In this document: positions 42,457 through 50,418 of the stretch, piece by piece
Numbering within the stretch: the first letter of the stretch is position 1
Layout of the letters: every line of letters starts with the position of its first letter
From: Streptomyces sioyaensis
Lineage (GTDB): Bacteria > Actinomycetota > Actinomycetes > Streptomycetales > Streptomycetaceae
Length of the DNA stretch: 53,082 nt
Assembly: GCF_004122735.1 (NCBI RefSeq)
Contig: NZ_SDIF01000043.1
Location: 1 to 53,082 of the forward strand
Direction: 5' to 3'
Position numbers and translations under genes: made by a program
Notes under the pieces: generated by a model
Database searches by the model: none
Told to the model about the DNA's origin: nothing
The model's input: the letters and a program-made list of their open reading frames with translations, nothing else

Positions 42457-43311
42457 ATGACTGCCCAGATTCTGGATGGCAAGGCCACCGCAGCCGCCAT
42501 CAAGTCCGAGCTCACCACCCGCGTCGAGGCCCTGAAGGCCAAGGGCGTGCAGCCCGGCCTGGGCACCCTCCTGGTCGGCGACGACCCGGGCAGCCGCTGG
42601 TACGTCAACGGCAAGCACCGCGACTGCGCCCAGGTCGGCATCGCCTCGATCCAGCGCGAGCTGCCGGCGACCGCCACCCAGGAGGAGATCGAGGCGGTCG
42701 TACGGGAGCTGAACGAGGACCCGGCCTGCACCGGCTACATCGTCCAACTCCCGCTCCCCAAGGGCATCGACGCCAACCGGGTCCTGGAGCTGATGGATCC
42801 GGCCAAGGACGCCGACGGGCTGCACCCGATGAGCCTGGGCCGCCTGGTCCTGGGCATCGAGGGCCCGCTGCCCTGCACCCCGTACGGCATCGTCCAGCTG
42901 CTGCGGCGGCACGAGGTCGAGATCAAGGGCGCGCACGTGGTCGTCGTCGGCCGCGGGATCACCATCGGCCGCCCGATGCCGCTGGTGCTGACCCGCAAGT
43001 CGGAGAACGCCACGGTCACCCAGTGTCACACCGGCACCCGTGATCTGTCGTCGCACCTCAAGCAGGCCGACATCATCGTCGCCGCCGCCGGTGTGCCGCA
43101 CATCATCAAGCCCGAGGACGTCAAGCCCGGCGCGGCCGTCCTGGACGTCGGCGTCAGCCGCGACGAGGCGGGCAAGATCGTCGGCGATGTGCACCCGGGC
43201 GTGGCCGAGGTGGCCGGCTGGGTCGCCCCCAACCCGGGCGGGGTCGGGCCGATGACCCGCGCCCAGCTGCTGGTCAACGTCGTCGAGGCCGCCGAGCGCG
43301 CGGCCGGCTGA
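42457..43311 (+). CDS. folD: Methylenetetrahydrofolate dehydrogenase / cyclohydrolase
   Basis: 284 residues; GGGAGGA lies upstream of the ATG. YVNGKHRDCAQVGI carries the catalytic Lys, GYIVQLPLPKGID and DVDGLHP-like DADGLHPMSLG are family blocks, and VVVGRGITIGRPM is the NADP loop (GRGIT in place of the common GRSxI). PNPGGVGPMTRAQLLVN closes the fold. The enzyme makes 10-formyl-THF, the formyl donor used by PurN and PurH encoded upstream. Confidence 0.97.
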   Translation: MTAQILDGKATAAAIKSELTTRVEALKAKGVQPGLGTLLVGDDPGSRWYVNGKHRDCAQVGIASIQRELPATATQEEIEAVVRELNEDPACTGYIVQLPLPKGIDANRVLELMDPAKDADGLHPMSLGRLVLGIEGPLPCTPYGIVQLLRRHEVEIKGAHVVVVGRGITIGRPMPLVLTRKSENATVTQCHTGTRDLSSHLKQADIIVAAAGVPHIIKPEDVKPGAAVLDVGVSRDEAGKIVGDVHPGVAEVAGWVAPNPGGVGPMTRAQLLVNVVEAAERAAG

Positions 43312-43382
43312 CGACGTCGGGCCGAGGACCTGAGACCCTGTCCTTGACAGACGGATCCGGACACCGGAAGGGATTGCCCGCC

Positions 43383-43808
43383 ATGGCTGCCGAAGCGCAT
43401 TCGGAGGGGGCCTCCGAGCCGCAGCGCTCACGCCGCTTTCCGACGCTGACCCGCGACACCGCCAGGCCGGAGGGCGGCGGGCGGGCCGCCTCGGGCGGCT
43501 ACCCCGCGCCCGCCCGGCAGTGGCCGCTGCTCAGCGTGATGAGCGGGGTCGCGGTCGGGCTGCTGCTCGTGGCGCTCGACGCGTTCCGTATCGGAGCGAT
43601 TGTGATCGGGCTCTCCCTGCTGGCCGGCGCGGTGCTGCGGTGGGCGCTGCCGTCGGTCGGGATGCTGGCCGTGCGCTCCCGCTTCACCGACATGCTGACG
43701 TACGGGGTGCTCGGCTTCGTGATCGTGATGCTGGCGCTGATGGTGCAGCCCAAGCCGTGGATCCACATCCCGTTCCTGGACGACATCGTCCACTTCACCG
43801 TGCGCTGA
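43383..43808 (+). CDS. DUF3017 membrane protein
   Basis: 141 residues from the ATG at 43383 (GGAAGGG upstream; a TTG at 43344 is an alternative). A polar Arg/Gly/Ala-rich N-terminus (~50) is followed by three helices: WPLLSVMSGVAVGLLLVAL, AIVIGLSLLAGAVLRWAL and MLTYGVLGFVIVMLALMV, with basic residues between. The short tail is PWIHIPFLDDIVHFTVR. This is the usual partner of folD in Streptomyces. The function is unknown. Confidence 0.85.
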   Translation: MAAEAHSEGASEPQRSRRFPTLTRDTARPEGGGRAASGGYPAPARQWPLLSVMSGVAVGLLLVALDAFRIGAIVIGLSLLAGAVLRWALPSVGMLAVRSRFTDMLTYGVLGFVIVMLALMVQPKPWIHIPFLDDIVHFTVR

Positions 43809-43825
43809 TCGGCTGGCGCCTCGGC

Positions 43826-43990
43826 CGCCCCCCACGTTGTCGGCTGGCCCGCCGTGGGCGTTGTTCGCCTTTGCTCCCCCACGCCCTTCAGGCAGTGGGG
43901 GAGCAACGGCGAGAAACCACCACGGCGGGACGGCCGACAACGTGCGGCGCGCCGCAAAGCGCACGGCGGGAAAGCCGACAACGTGCGGCG
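43826..43990. repeat. Large imperfect palindrome with an extra direct copy (MITE-like)
   Basis: The arms 43826-43882 and 43895-43949 are ~75-80% complementary around a 12-nt loop. The innermost 12 bp (TTGCTCCCCCAC with its complement) are exact. The right-arm end (43921-43949, 29 nt) is repeated in the same orientation at 43962-43990 with two mismatches. It fills most of the 322-bp gap between the DUF3017 gene and the first HTH gene; no gene is present. Confidence 0.85.
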
Positions 43991-44130
43991 GCGCCGCAAG
44001 TGGTGGCGCGAAGGGAGCGGTACGCATGTCCAGATAGCGTGCGGAAAGAGTAAAAGGCGGAAACGGAGCTGGCGTTCGCGCCATCATCGGCGGCACAGGG
44101 GGCCGCGGCCTCGGGGGAGAACGAACGCGT

Positions 44131-45000
44131 ATGGGGTGGAACATGTCGCGTTGGAAAGGGCTGCCCGACTCGCTGGACCATCGAGTGGTGCGGCTCGTCG
44201 TGCAGTTACGCAGGCTGAAGGACCACAGCGGGCTGAGCCTGGCCTCGCTCGCCGCCGGCACCTCCTACAGCAAGTCTTCCTGGGAGCGCTATCTCAACGG
44301 GAAGAAGCTGCCGCCGCGGGACGCGGTGCGGGAGCTGGCGCGGGTCTGCGGTGGCGATGCCACCCGCCTGCTGGCGCTGCACGAGGTCGCCCTGGAGGGG
44401 TGGCACGCGGAGCGGGCGGAGCCGGCCGCCCCGCCGGTGCCGGAGCCGGAGCCGGAGCCGTCGGCGGTCCCGGATCCGCCGGCCCCGGAACCGGCAGCCC
44501 CGGAGCCGGCAGCGGGGGCCGTGCCCGCCGCTGCGGCCGCTCCCGCGCCGGGCCTGCGGATACCCGTCGGGCCGCTGGTCCTGAGTGCGCTGGCGGTGCT
44601 CGTCGTGGCCGGTGTGGCGCTGCTGGCCACCCGGACCTGGCAGGACGGCCCGGCGAGCGGGCGGGGCGGGGACACCCGGACGGCAGGCGGGACTCCTACT
44701 GCCGCACCGTCGTTCATCCACCGGCTCGGGGAGACCTTCGAGTGCCGGGTCCGGAGCCGGGCGGGGGTCCTGTCCGCCGGGCGCAGCCGTACGGACACGG
44801 CGATTCTGGGCAGCGGCGCGACCGGCTGGGACGTCGTCGAGGCGCAGTGTCTGCTGCACTACCAGGGGTGTGACCCGGGCGCGGTGGACGGCATCGTCGG
44901 CGGGAAGACCATGCGCGCCGTCAAGCGTCTCCAGGCCCGGGCGGGGCTGCCCACGGACGGGATCATCGGTCCCGACACCTGGAAGGCGCTGCGCCGGTGA
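44131..45000 (+). CDS. Membrane-spanning XRE-like HTH protein with outer peptidoglycan-binding domain
   Basis: 289 residues from the ATG at 44131 (GGGGGAG upstream); MSRWKG at 44143 matches the start of the third paralogue and is an alternative. The cytoplasmic HTH (about 15-75) contains LRRLKDHSGLSLASLAAGT and SKSSWERYLNGKKLPPRDAV. A Pro/Glu linker (PEPEPEPSAVPDPPAPEPAAPEP) leads to one TM helix (LVLSALAVLVVAGVALLATR, near 150-170). Outside is a peptidoglycan-binding fold (about 225-289): LLHYQGCDPGAVDGIVGGKTMRAVKRLQ and DGIIGPDTWKALRR. This could be a one-component sensor linking wall state to DNA. The stop overlaps the next gene. Confidence 0.88.
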   Translation: MGWNMSRWKGLPDSLDHRVVRLVVQLRRLKDHSGLSLASLAAGTSYSKSSWERYLNGKKLPPRDAVRELARVCGGDATRLLALHEVALEGWHAERAEPAAPPVPEPEPEPSAVPDPPAPEPAAPEPAAGAVPAAAAAPAPGLRIPVGPLVLSALAVLVVAGVALLATRTWQDGPASGRGGDTRTAGGTPTAAPSFIHRLGETFECRVRSRAGVLSAGRSRTDTAILGSGATGWDVVEAQCLLHYQGCDPGAVDGIVGGKTMRAVKRLQARAGLPTDGIIGPDTWKALRR

Positions 45001-45938
45001 GCGGACCCGGCAGCGAACTGCGCGAAGGCGTCGGGTGTTCCCTGCTGGCCGCGGGGCTGCGGGAGCTGAAGGGGCGTACGGGGCTGAGCCTGGTCGGGCT
45101 CGCCGCGCGCACGCCGTACAGCAAGTCCTCCTGGGAGCGCTATCTCAACGGGAAGAAGCTGCCGCCGCGGGACGCGGTCGAGGCGCTGTGCCGGCTGGCG
45201 GAGGAGCCGGCCGGACGGCTGCTGGCGCTGTGGGAGCTGGCGGACGCGGACTGGAGCGGACGCGGCCGGTCGGGCACGACACCGGGCCGGGGCGCGGCCG
45301 ACGCGGCGCGGAGGGGGCCTGCCGGGGAGACGGCGGCCCGCGCCCCGGGGGCGGCGGTGATCGCGGAGGCACTGCCCCGGGCGGCGGCCGTGCCCCCGGC
45401 GGAGGGCGTGCCCCCGGAGGAGGGCGCGGGGCCGCAGGCCGTGGCGGGGCGGAAACCGCCGCCCCGGCGGGGAGTTGCCGTGCTGGCCGGGGCCTGCGTC
45501 GGCGTAGTGGCGGTCGTGATGGTGCTGGCCTTCCGGGACGGGGTGCGGAGCCCGTCCGAGGGCGCCGCGCCCGGGGCCGCCGAGACGACCGGCTGCCGGG
45601 GCGCGGCGTGCGACGGCAAGGACCCGGAGTCGATGTACTGCGACCGTCCGGAGCAGCTGGTGACGCCGGCCGAGCGAACTGCCGCCGGGGGAGAGCACCT
45701 TCAGATCCGATACGGCACGGTGTGCGGCGCGGTCTGGGGCCGGCTCCGCGGCGGCCGGGTCGGTGACCGGATCGAGGTGTCGGCTCCGGGGGCGCGGCCG
45801 CGGTCGGTGCGGGTGCGCGACCGGTTCGACGCCGAGGGGTACCTCGTCACGCCGATGGCCGCGGCCCCCCGTTCCGACGGCATCCGGCTGTGCCTCTATC
45901 CGGCGGGCGGCGGCCCCAGGGAGTGCGTCACGGGGTGA
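44997..45938 (+). CDS. Membrane-spanning XRE-like HTH protein with outer DUF2690 domain
   Basis: 313 residues from a GTG overlapping the previous stop (GTGA). The HTH half (about 10-75) has LRELKGRTGLSLVGLAARTPY and the same SKSSWERYLNGKKLPPRDAV block as the upstream protein. A long Ala/Pro/Glu linker and a TM helix (VAVLAGACVGVVAVVMVLAF, near 160-180) lead to DUF2690 (about 200-313): GCRGAACDGKDPESMYC, then YGTVCGAVWGRL, where four Cys probably form disulfides outside the cell. It appears to be a duplicate of the upstream gene's inner half joined to a different outer domain. Confidence 0.88.
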   Translation: MSGPGSELREGVGCSLLAAGLRELKGRTGLSLVGLAARTPYSKSSWERYLNGKKLPPRDAVEALCRLAEEPAGRLLALWELADADWSGRGRSGTTPGRGAADAARRGPAGETAARAPGAAVIAEALPRAAAVPPAEGVPPEEGAGPQAVAGRKPPPRRGVAVLAGACVGVVAVVMVLAFRDGVRSPSEGAAPGAAETTGCRGAACDGKDPESMYCDRPEQLVTPAERTAAGGEHLQIRYGTVCGAVWGRLRGGRVGDRIEVSAPGARPRSVRVRDRFDAEGYLVTPMAAAPRSDGIRLCLYPAGGGPRECVTG

Positions 45939-46052
45939 CGGGGGACGGGTGACGGGTGACGGGGTGACCGGGCTGGGCCGGGCGCTGGAGAACGCCTGCG
46001 GCGCACCCCAGCGGCGCACTCCTGCCTTTTTTCCTTCGATCGTGGCCGATTC

Positions 46053-46082
46053 TTATCGGAATTCGTACGGAATTCGTAGGGT
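46053..46082 (+). promoter_or_regulatory. Candidate promoter with 11-bp direct repeats before the third HTH gene
   Basis: TTATCG (46053-46058) and TAGGGT (46077-46082) are 18 nt apart, in the most AT-rich part of the gap 45939-46264. CGGAATTCGTA is repeated exactly, head to tail, at 46057-46067 and 46068-46078, filling the space between the two boxes, where an operator would act. A heptamer run (GGGTGAC-like, 45940-45970) precedes it. Confidence 0.4.
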
Positions 46083-46264
46083 CGCGACCGGAAATGCCAC
46101 ACTGCACGGGCACGAAGTGTGTGCGGACGAGAGGTACATGTCCGGATACTTCCGTGTGTCCTCAAGCGGTTGCCGTCCTGACCAGGAGGCGGTCCTGGGG
46201 GCGGCAAGGAGGGCGGGCCGGGGGAGCCGCGCATTGGCACGTAGCGGGGGGATAGGGGGAGGCA

Positions 46265-47401
46265 ATGCCTCGCTGGAAGGCGCTGCCGGAGGAACTCGAT
46301 CCGCAGATACGGGAGTTCACCGGGCAGCTGCGCAGGCTCATCGACCGCAACGGGCTGAGCGTGGCCGCCGTCGCGGACAGCACGGGCTTCAGCAAGACGT
46401 CCTGGGAGCGCTATCTCAACGGCCGGCTGCTGCCGCCACTGCGCGCCGTGCTCGCACTCGCCGAGCAGACGGGCGCGCACCCCTCGCACCTCACCACGCT
46501 CTGGGAGCTGGCCGAACGCGCCTGGAGCCGGTCGGAGATGCGCCAGGACGTGACCATGGAGGCGATACGCGTGGCGCAGGCGCGCGCCGCGCTGGGTGAG
46601 TTGGACACCGAGCCGGCCGGGGACGCACCGCCCGCGACCGGCACCAGGCCCGAGAAGTCCGGGAAGGGCGACAAGGGCGACAAGGGCGGGAAAGCCGAAA
46701 AGGGCGGGAAGGCCGGGGAGTCCGGGGAGTCCGGACCGGCGCCGCAGTCGCAGCTGCCGTCGAGCGCGGACTTTCCCTCGTGGGGCGCGGCGGCCCCGTC
46801 CCCGGACACGGCGCCCGCCGACGGGAAGACCGGCCGGCGCGGCGGCCGTTACCGGACGCCGATGATCCTCGTCGGTGCGGCCGGCGCCGTGCTGATGGCC
46901 ACCGCGGCCGTCCTGCTGCTGAACCCGGGCGCCGAGGCGACGAAGAAGGCGGCGGCTCCCAAGCCACCGGTCGCCCCGCCGCCGCGCGTCCAGTCGGCAC
47001 TGCCGGACGGGGTGCGCTGCACCGGCGACGAATGCGCCGGCAAGGACCCGGAGAAGATGGGGTGCGGCGGGCAGCATGCCGTCACGCCGTCCCGCGGACT
47101 GGCGGGCCGCACCCTGATCGAGGTCCGCTACAGCACCGTCTGCCACACGGCCTGGGCCCGGATCAGCCGTGCCGCACAGGGTGATCAGGCCACCATCAGC
47201 GCCGGCGGCCACCGCGCCACGGCGCGCGCCGAACGGGCCGGCGACGCCTACACCCCGATGGTCGCGGTGTCCGGGGACCCGGCGAAGGTCGCGGCCTGCG
47301 GGACGACCGTGGCAGGCGTGAAGGGCTGCTCACGGCCCCTTCCGGTGACCGCGGCCGGTGCCACGGCCCCCTCCGGCGCCCCCTCCGGGACGGCCCGCTA
47401 G
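46265..47401 (+). CDS. Membrane-spanning XRE-like HTH protein with outer DUF2690 domain (third paralogue)
   Basis: 378 residues; GGGGAGG precedes the ATG. The HTH half reads GQLRRLIDRNGLSVAAVADSTGFSKTSWERYLNGRLLPPLRAV. A Lys/Gly linker (GKGDKGDKGGKAEKGGKAGESGESG) and a TM helix (MILVGAAGAVLMATAAVLLL, near 200-220) follow. DUF2690 starts at GVRCTGDECAGKDPEKMGC and continues with RYSTVCHTAWARISRA. A C-terminal extension holds two more Cys (ACGTTVAGVKGC). It is separated from the first two by 326 bp and has its own promoter region. As in the other two, the HTH would sit inside and the Cys-rich domain outside. Confidence 0.88.
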   Translation: MPRWKALPEELDPQIREFTGQLRRLIDRNGLSVAAVADSTGFSKTSWERYLNGRLLPPLRAVLALAEQTGAHPSHLTTLWELAERAWSRSEMRQDVTMEAIRVAQARAALGELDTEPAGDAPPATGTRPEKSGKGDKGDKGGKAEKGGKAGESGESGPAPQSQLPSSADFPSWGAAAPSPDTAPADGKTGRRGGRYRTPMILVGAAGAVLMATAAVLLLNPGAEATKKAAAPKPPVAPPPRVQSALPDGVRCTGDECAGKDPEKMGCGGQHAVTPSRGLAGRTLIEVRYSTVCHTAWARISRAAQGDQATISAGGHRATARAERAGDAYTPMVAVSGDPAKVAACGTTVAGVKGCSRPLPVTAAGATAPSGAPSGTAR

Positions 47402-47416
47402 CGCGTCACGACGACC

Positions 47417-47440
47417 GGCCCGGCGGGCGACCGCCGGGCC
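47417..47440 (+). terminator. Stem-loop after the third HTH gene
   Basis: GGCCCGGCGG-GCGA-CCGCCGGGCC is a perfect 10-bp stem with a 4-nt loop, 16 nt past the stop. There is no T-tract. The rest of the 436-bp gap to mdh has no gene. Confidence 0.65.
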
Positions 47441-47733
47441 CGCTCCGGCCAGGTGCCACCGCCCCCGGAGGTTGTCCGAAATACAGGGGGCATGCCCTCC
47501 GGTATCCCGGGCAGACGACGGTTATCCCCCCACGGGTGTGGCACCACTGGGCGGCCGCCCGCACTCCCCCCTCCATAGCGCGGGCGGCCGCCGCCCCTTC
47601 GGGACACGCTGTAGAGCGCCCCCCCCGCACAGTCGTCCGCGGACCGCCGTACGGACGTCGCGGGGCACCCGGTGAGGTGTTCCACACCGGCCCGGCGCCT
47701 TGGGCGGGCGGGGGTCCGATAGCCTGACGGCCG

Positions 47734-47755
47734 GGTCTCTCGATACCAAGAGACC
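47734..47755. promoter_or_regulatory. Inverted repeat in the mdh leader
   Basis: GGTCTCT-8-AGAGACC (7-bp arms, centre CGATACCA) lies about 85 nt before the mdh start. A possible -10 box TAGCCT ends 8 nt before it (47720-47725), so a bound protein would block transcription. The regulator is not identified. Confidence 0.45.
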
Positions 47756-47837
47756 TCGCTAGCTGGGCAGGGACACCCACCGCCAACCATGGTGGTCCAG
47801 GGGCTTGCCCCCGGAAAACACCGCGCAGGAGATCGCC

Positions 47838-48830
47838 ATGACCCGCACTCCCGTCAATGTGACCGTGACCGGCGCCGCCGGCCAGATCGGTTACGCACTC
47901 CTCTTCCGCATCGCTTCCGGTCATCTGCTCGGCGCGGACGTGCCGGTCAAGCTGCGCCTCCTGGAGATCCCGCAGGGTCTGAAGGCCGCCGAGGGCACCG
48001 CCATGGAGCTCGACGACTGCGCCTTCCCGCTGCTGCAGGGCATCGACATCTCGGACGACCCGAACGAGGCCTTCAACGGTGCGAACGTCGCGCTGCTCGT
48101 CGGCGCCCGCCCCCGCACCAAGGGCATGGAGCGCGGCGACCTCCTGGAGGCCAACGGCGGCATCTTCAAGCCGCAGGGCAAGGCCATCAACGACCACGCC
48201 GCGGACGACATCAAGGTCCTGGTCGTCGGCAACCCGGCCAACACCAACGCCCTGATCGCCCAGGCCGCCGCGCCGGACGTCCCCCGCGAGCGCTTCACCG
48301 CGATGACGCGTCTGGACCACAACCGCGCGCTCTCGCAGCTCTCGAAGAAGACCGGCACCCCGGTCTCCGAGATCAAGAAGCTGACGATCTGGGGCAACCA
48401 CTCCGCCACCCAGTACCCCGACATCTTCCACGCCACGGTCGCCGGCAAGAACGCCGCCGAGACCGTCAACGACCAGAAGTGGCTGGCCGAGGACTTCATC
48501 CCGACCGTCGCCAAGCGCGGTGCGGCGATCATCGAGGCCCGTGGCGCGTCCTCCGCCGCCTCCGCCGCCAACGCCGCCATCGACCACGTGCACACCTGGG
48601 TCAACGGCACCGCCGCCGGCGACTGGACCTCGATGGGTATCCCCTCGGACGGTTCCTACGGCGTCCCGGAGGGCCTGATCTCCTCCTTCCCCGTCACCAC
48701 CAAGGACGGCACGTACGAGATCGTCCAGGGCCTGGAGGTCAACGACTTCTCCCGCGAGCGCATCGACGCGTCGGTGAAGGAGCTGGCGGAGGAGCGCGAG
48801 GCAGTCCGCGGTCTCGGCCTCCTCGGCTGA
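47838..48830 (+). CDS. mdh: Malate dehydrogenase
   Basis: 330 residues from the ATG at 47838 (AGGAGAT upstream). TVTGAAGQIGYALLFRIASG is the NAD loop, ELDDCAFPLL and GARPRTKGMERGDLL hold the mobile substrate loop with its Arg, NPANTNALIA is conserved, TRLDHNRAL has the catalytic Asp partner, and IWGNHSATQYPD has the catalytic His. It belongs to the cytosolic-type (MDH type 2) group and oxidises malate to oxaloacetate in the citric acid cycle. It complements sucCD 14 kb upstream. Confidence 0.97.
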   Translation: MTRTPVNVTVTGAAGQIGYALLFRIASGHLLGADVPVKLRLLEIPQGLKAAEGTAMELDDCAFPLLQGIDISDDPNEAFNGANVALLVGARPRTKGMERGDLLEANGGIFKPQGKAINDHAADDIKVLVVGNPANTNALIAQAAAPDVPRERFTAMTRLDHNRALSQLSKKTGTPVSEIKKLTIWGNHSATQYPDIFHATVAGKNAAETVNDQKWLAEDFIPTVAKRGAAIIEARGASSAASAANAAIDHVHTWVNGTAAGDWTSMGIPSDGSYGVPEGLISSFPVTTKDGTYEIVQGLEVNDFSRERIDASVKELAEEREAVRGLGLLG

Positions 48831-48891
48831 CCCACCGCCGCGGCCGCCCCGTCCGGACGGCACCGCAGCACCGCAGCACCGCAGCACCGAC

Positions 48892-48925
48892 GAGCCCGCA
48901 CGGTCCACAACGGCCGTGCGGGCTC
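48892..48925. terminator. Bidirectional terminator after mdh
   Basis: GAGCCCGCACGG (48892-48903) pairs exactly with CCGTGCGGGCTC (48914-48925). Just before it, CACCGCAG is repeated three times in tandem (48861-48884). It separates convergent mdh and the small minus-strand gene. Confidence 0.85.
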
Positions 48926-48941
48926 GGTCATATGGACCTGC

Positions 48942-49256
48942 TCATACGGGCACGGGCAGGCGAGTGCCCCGGCTGTCGGCGACGCGCAGCACATCTGAGA
49001 AGGACTGCGTGGTCGCCCGCAGCGCCAGCCGCACCGCATGCTCCCCGGCCTTGCCGTCGTTCAGTACGGCCACCGCGCCCTTGAGGACATCGGCACCGTC
49101 ACACAGCTGCTCCGCCTCGATCTCATCGGCCAGCCGGGACAGCACACCCCCGGCGTCGTCTGCGGACAAGTAGCACGGCTTCCCGCCCTCGCCGTCCCAC
49201 GGCAGCAGGCGCAGCCCCGGCGCGGGGGCGGGGACGGCATCCCGGTCGTAACTCAT
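48942..49256 (-). CDS. Small soluble protein of the WhiJ-like set
   Basis: 104 residues from the ATG at 49256 (MSYDRDAVPA), which has GGGAG nine nt upstream; an ATG two codons earlier (49262) is also possible. It begins with a Pro-rich stretch and GLRLLPWDGEGGKPCYLSADDAG, then a helical part (VLSRLADEIEAEQLCDGADVLKGAVAVL) and LRATTQSFSDVLRVADSRG. No known catalytic motif is seen. Small genes like this usually lie divergent from DUF5753 HTH regulators in Streptomyces, and this one does, with 151 bp between. It is probably an accessory to the regulator, by context. Confidence 0.7.
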   Translation of the reverse strand: MSYDRDAVPAPAPGLRLLPWDGEGGKPCYLSADDAGGVLSRLADEIEAEQLCDGADVLKGAVAVLNDGKAGEHAVRLALRATTQSFSDVLRVADSRGTRLPVPV

Positions 49257-49335
49257 GCTCATTGACTCCCAGAAGTTGGTTGCGCAAGAAGGCGGCACAG
49301 GCGGCCGAACGACCCATTACGTTGGGTGTGTTCAG

Positions 49336-49394
49336 CGTTGCGCCCCGTAGTGCAGGGCCGCAACGTCAGACGCGTGACACTCACCATCTGTCAC
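49336..49394. promoter_or_regulatory. Inverted repeats in the divergent promoter of the WhiJ-like set
   Basis: CGTTGCG (49336-49342) faces CGCAACG (49359-49365). A second pair, GTGACA/TGTCAC, lies at about 49374-49394, just before the regulator's ribosome binding site (GGGAGG). These are possible autoregulatory operators. Confidence 0.4.
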
Positions 49395-49407
49395 CAGGGA
49401 GGATGCG

Positions 49408-50418
49408 GTGAGCCGACGACGAAGCAGCACCACGAAGGGGCCGGCAGCCACCAATGCCGCCGTGTTCGGGGAGGTGCTGAGGCACTTCCGGGAGGCGGCC
49501 GGGTTCACGCAGGAGGAGTTGTCGAAGAAGATCCCGTGCGACCGCTCGCAGGTGGCACGCGTCGAGGCGGGCACGCGCGTCCCGCAGGAGACGTTCGCCA
49601 AGCAGTGCGATGAGCTTCTGGCGACGGGCGGAGTGCTGCTGCGGCTATGGGGGCGGATCGACTGGTATCCGGAGGTGCAGCATCCGGACTGGTTCGAGCG
49701 GCGGGCGGAGATGGATGCCGAGGCGGTGGCGCTGCGGGAGTATCAAGAGCAGGTGATCCCGGGCCTGTTGCAGACGCCGGATTATGCGCGCGTGCTGTTC
49801 AGCCGCCGTGGCACGGATTCCGACGAGGTCGAGTCACGCGTCCGGGCTCGACTGAGCCGACAGCCGCGCTTTCTGGCCGAGGGCGGTCCGCTGTACGTCG
49901 CTGTCCTGGACGAGAGCTGTCTGCGCAACGCGGTGGGGAGTCCGAACATCATGCGTGACCAGTGTGCGCATCTGCTGAGCGTCGGGCAGCGCTCCAACAT
50001 CCGTATCCAGGTGGCCCCGGCAGACCTCTTCGGGCTCGTCCGCCCTCTCAGTTCCGTGTCATTGATCGAACTGGCCGACGAACGCTGGGTGTACTCGGAA
50101 TCGGTGGACCGTGGCTACTTCAACAATGATCCGGCCGTCTACGCCCGGCACAGCCAGACCTATGATGTGCTCAGGGCGGACGCTCTGTCAGCCCGGGAGT
50201 CCGCCGCTCTGATCAGCGACGCGATGGAAGGGTACGAGCAGCATGGACAGGCACGAACTCGGCGCGGTGACCTGGACCAAGAGCAGCTACAGCGGCGACA
50301 ACGGCGGCAACTGCATCGAAGTGGCCCTCACCTGGATGAAGAGCAGCTACAGCGACCGCGACGGCGGGGACTGCATCGAAATAGCCCCCGGTATCCCCGA
50401 CGCCGTCCCCGTCCGTGA
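49408..50418 (+). CDS. HTH XRE / DUF5753 (Scr1/WhiJ-like) regulator with an abnormal C-terminal extension
   Basis: 336 residues from a GTG with GGGAGG upstream. The XRE HTH (about 18-75) is FGEVLRHFREAAGFTQEELSKKIPCDRSQVARVEAGTRVP. DUF5753 (about 95-275) has LREYQEQVIPGLLQTPDYARVLF and VLDESCLRNAVGS. Family members normally end near AMEGYEQ, but here the frame stays open for about 58 more codons, overlapping the DUF397 gene in another frame by 176 nt. The extension is Arg/Gln/His-rich (QLQRRQRRQLHRSG) and repeats because the DNA repeats, so it is probably a lost stop rather than a domain. The regulator acts with its DUF397 partner in developmental or antibiotic control in known cases. Confidence 0.88.
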   Translation: MSRRRSSTTKGPAATNAAVFGEVLRHFREAAGFTQEELSKKIPCDRSQVARVEAGTRVPQETFAKQCDELLATGGVLLRLWGRIDWYPEVQHPDWFERRAEMDAEAVALREYQEQVIPGLLQTPDYARVLFSRRGTDSDEVESRVRARLSRQPRFLAEGGPLYVAVLDESCLRNAVGSPNIMRDQCAHLLSVGQRSNIRIQVAPADLFGLVRPLSSVSLIELADERWVYSESVDRGYFNNDPAVYARHSQTYDVLRADALSARESAALISDAMEGYEQHGQARTRRGDLDQEQLQRRQRRQLHRSGPHLDEEQLQRPRRRGLHRNSPRYPRRRPRP

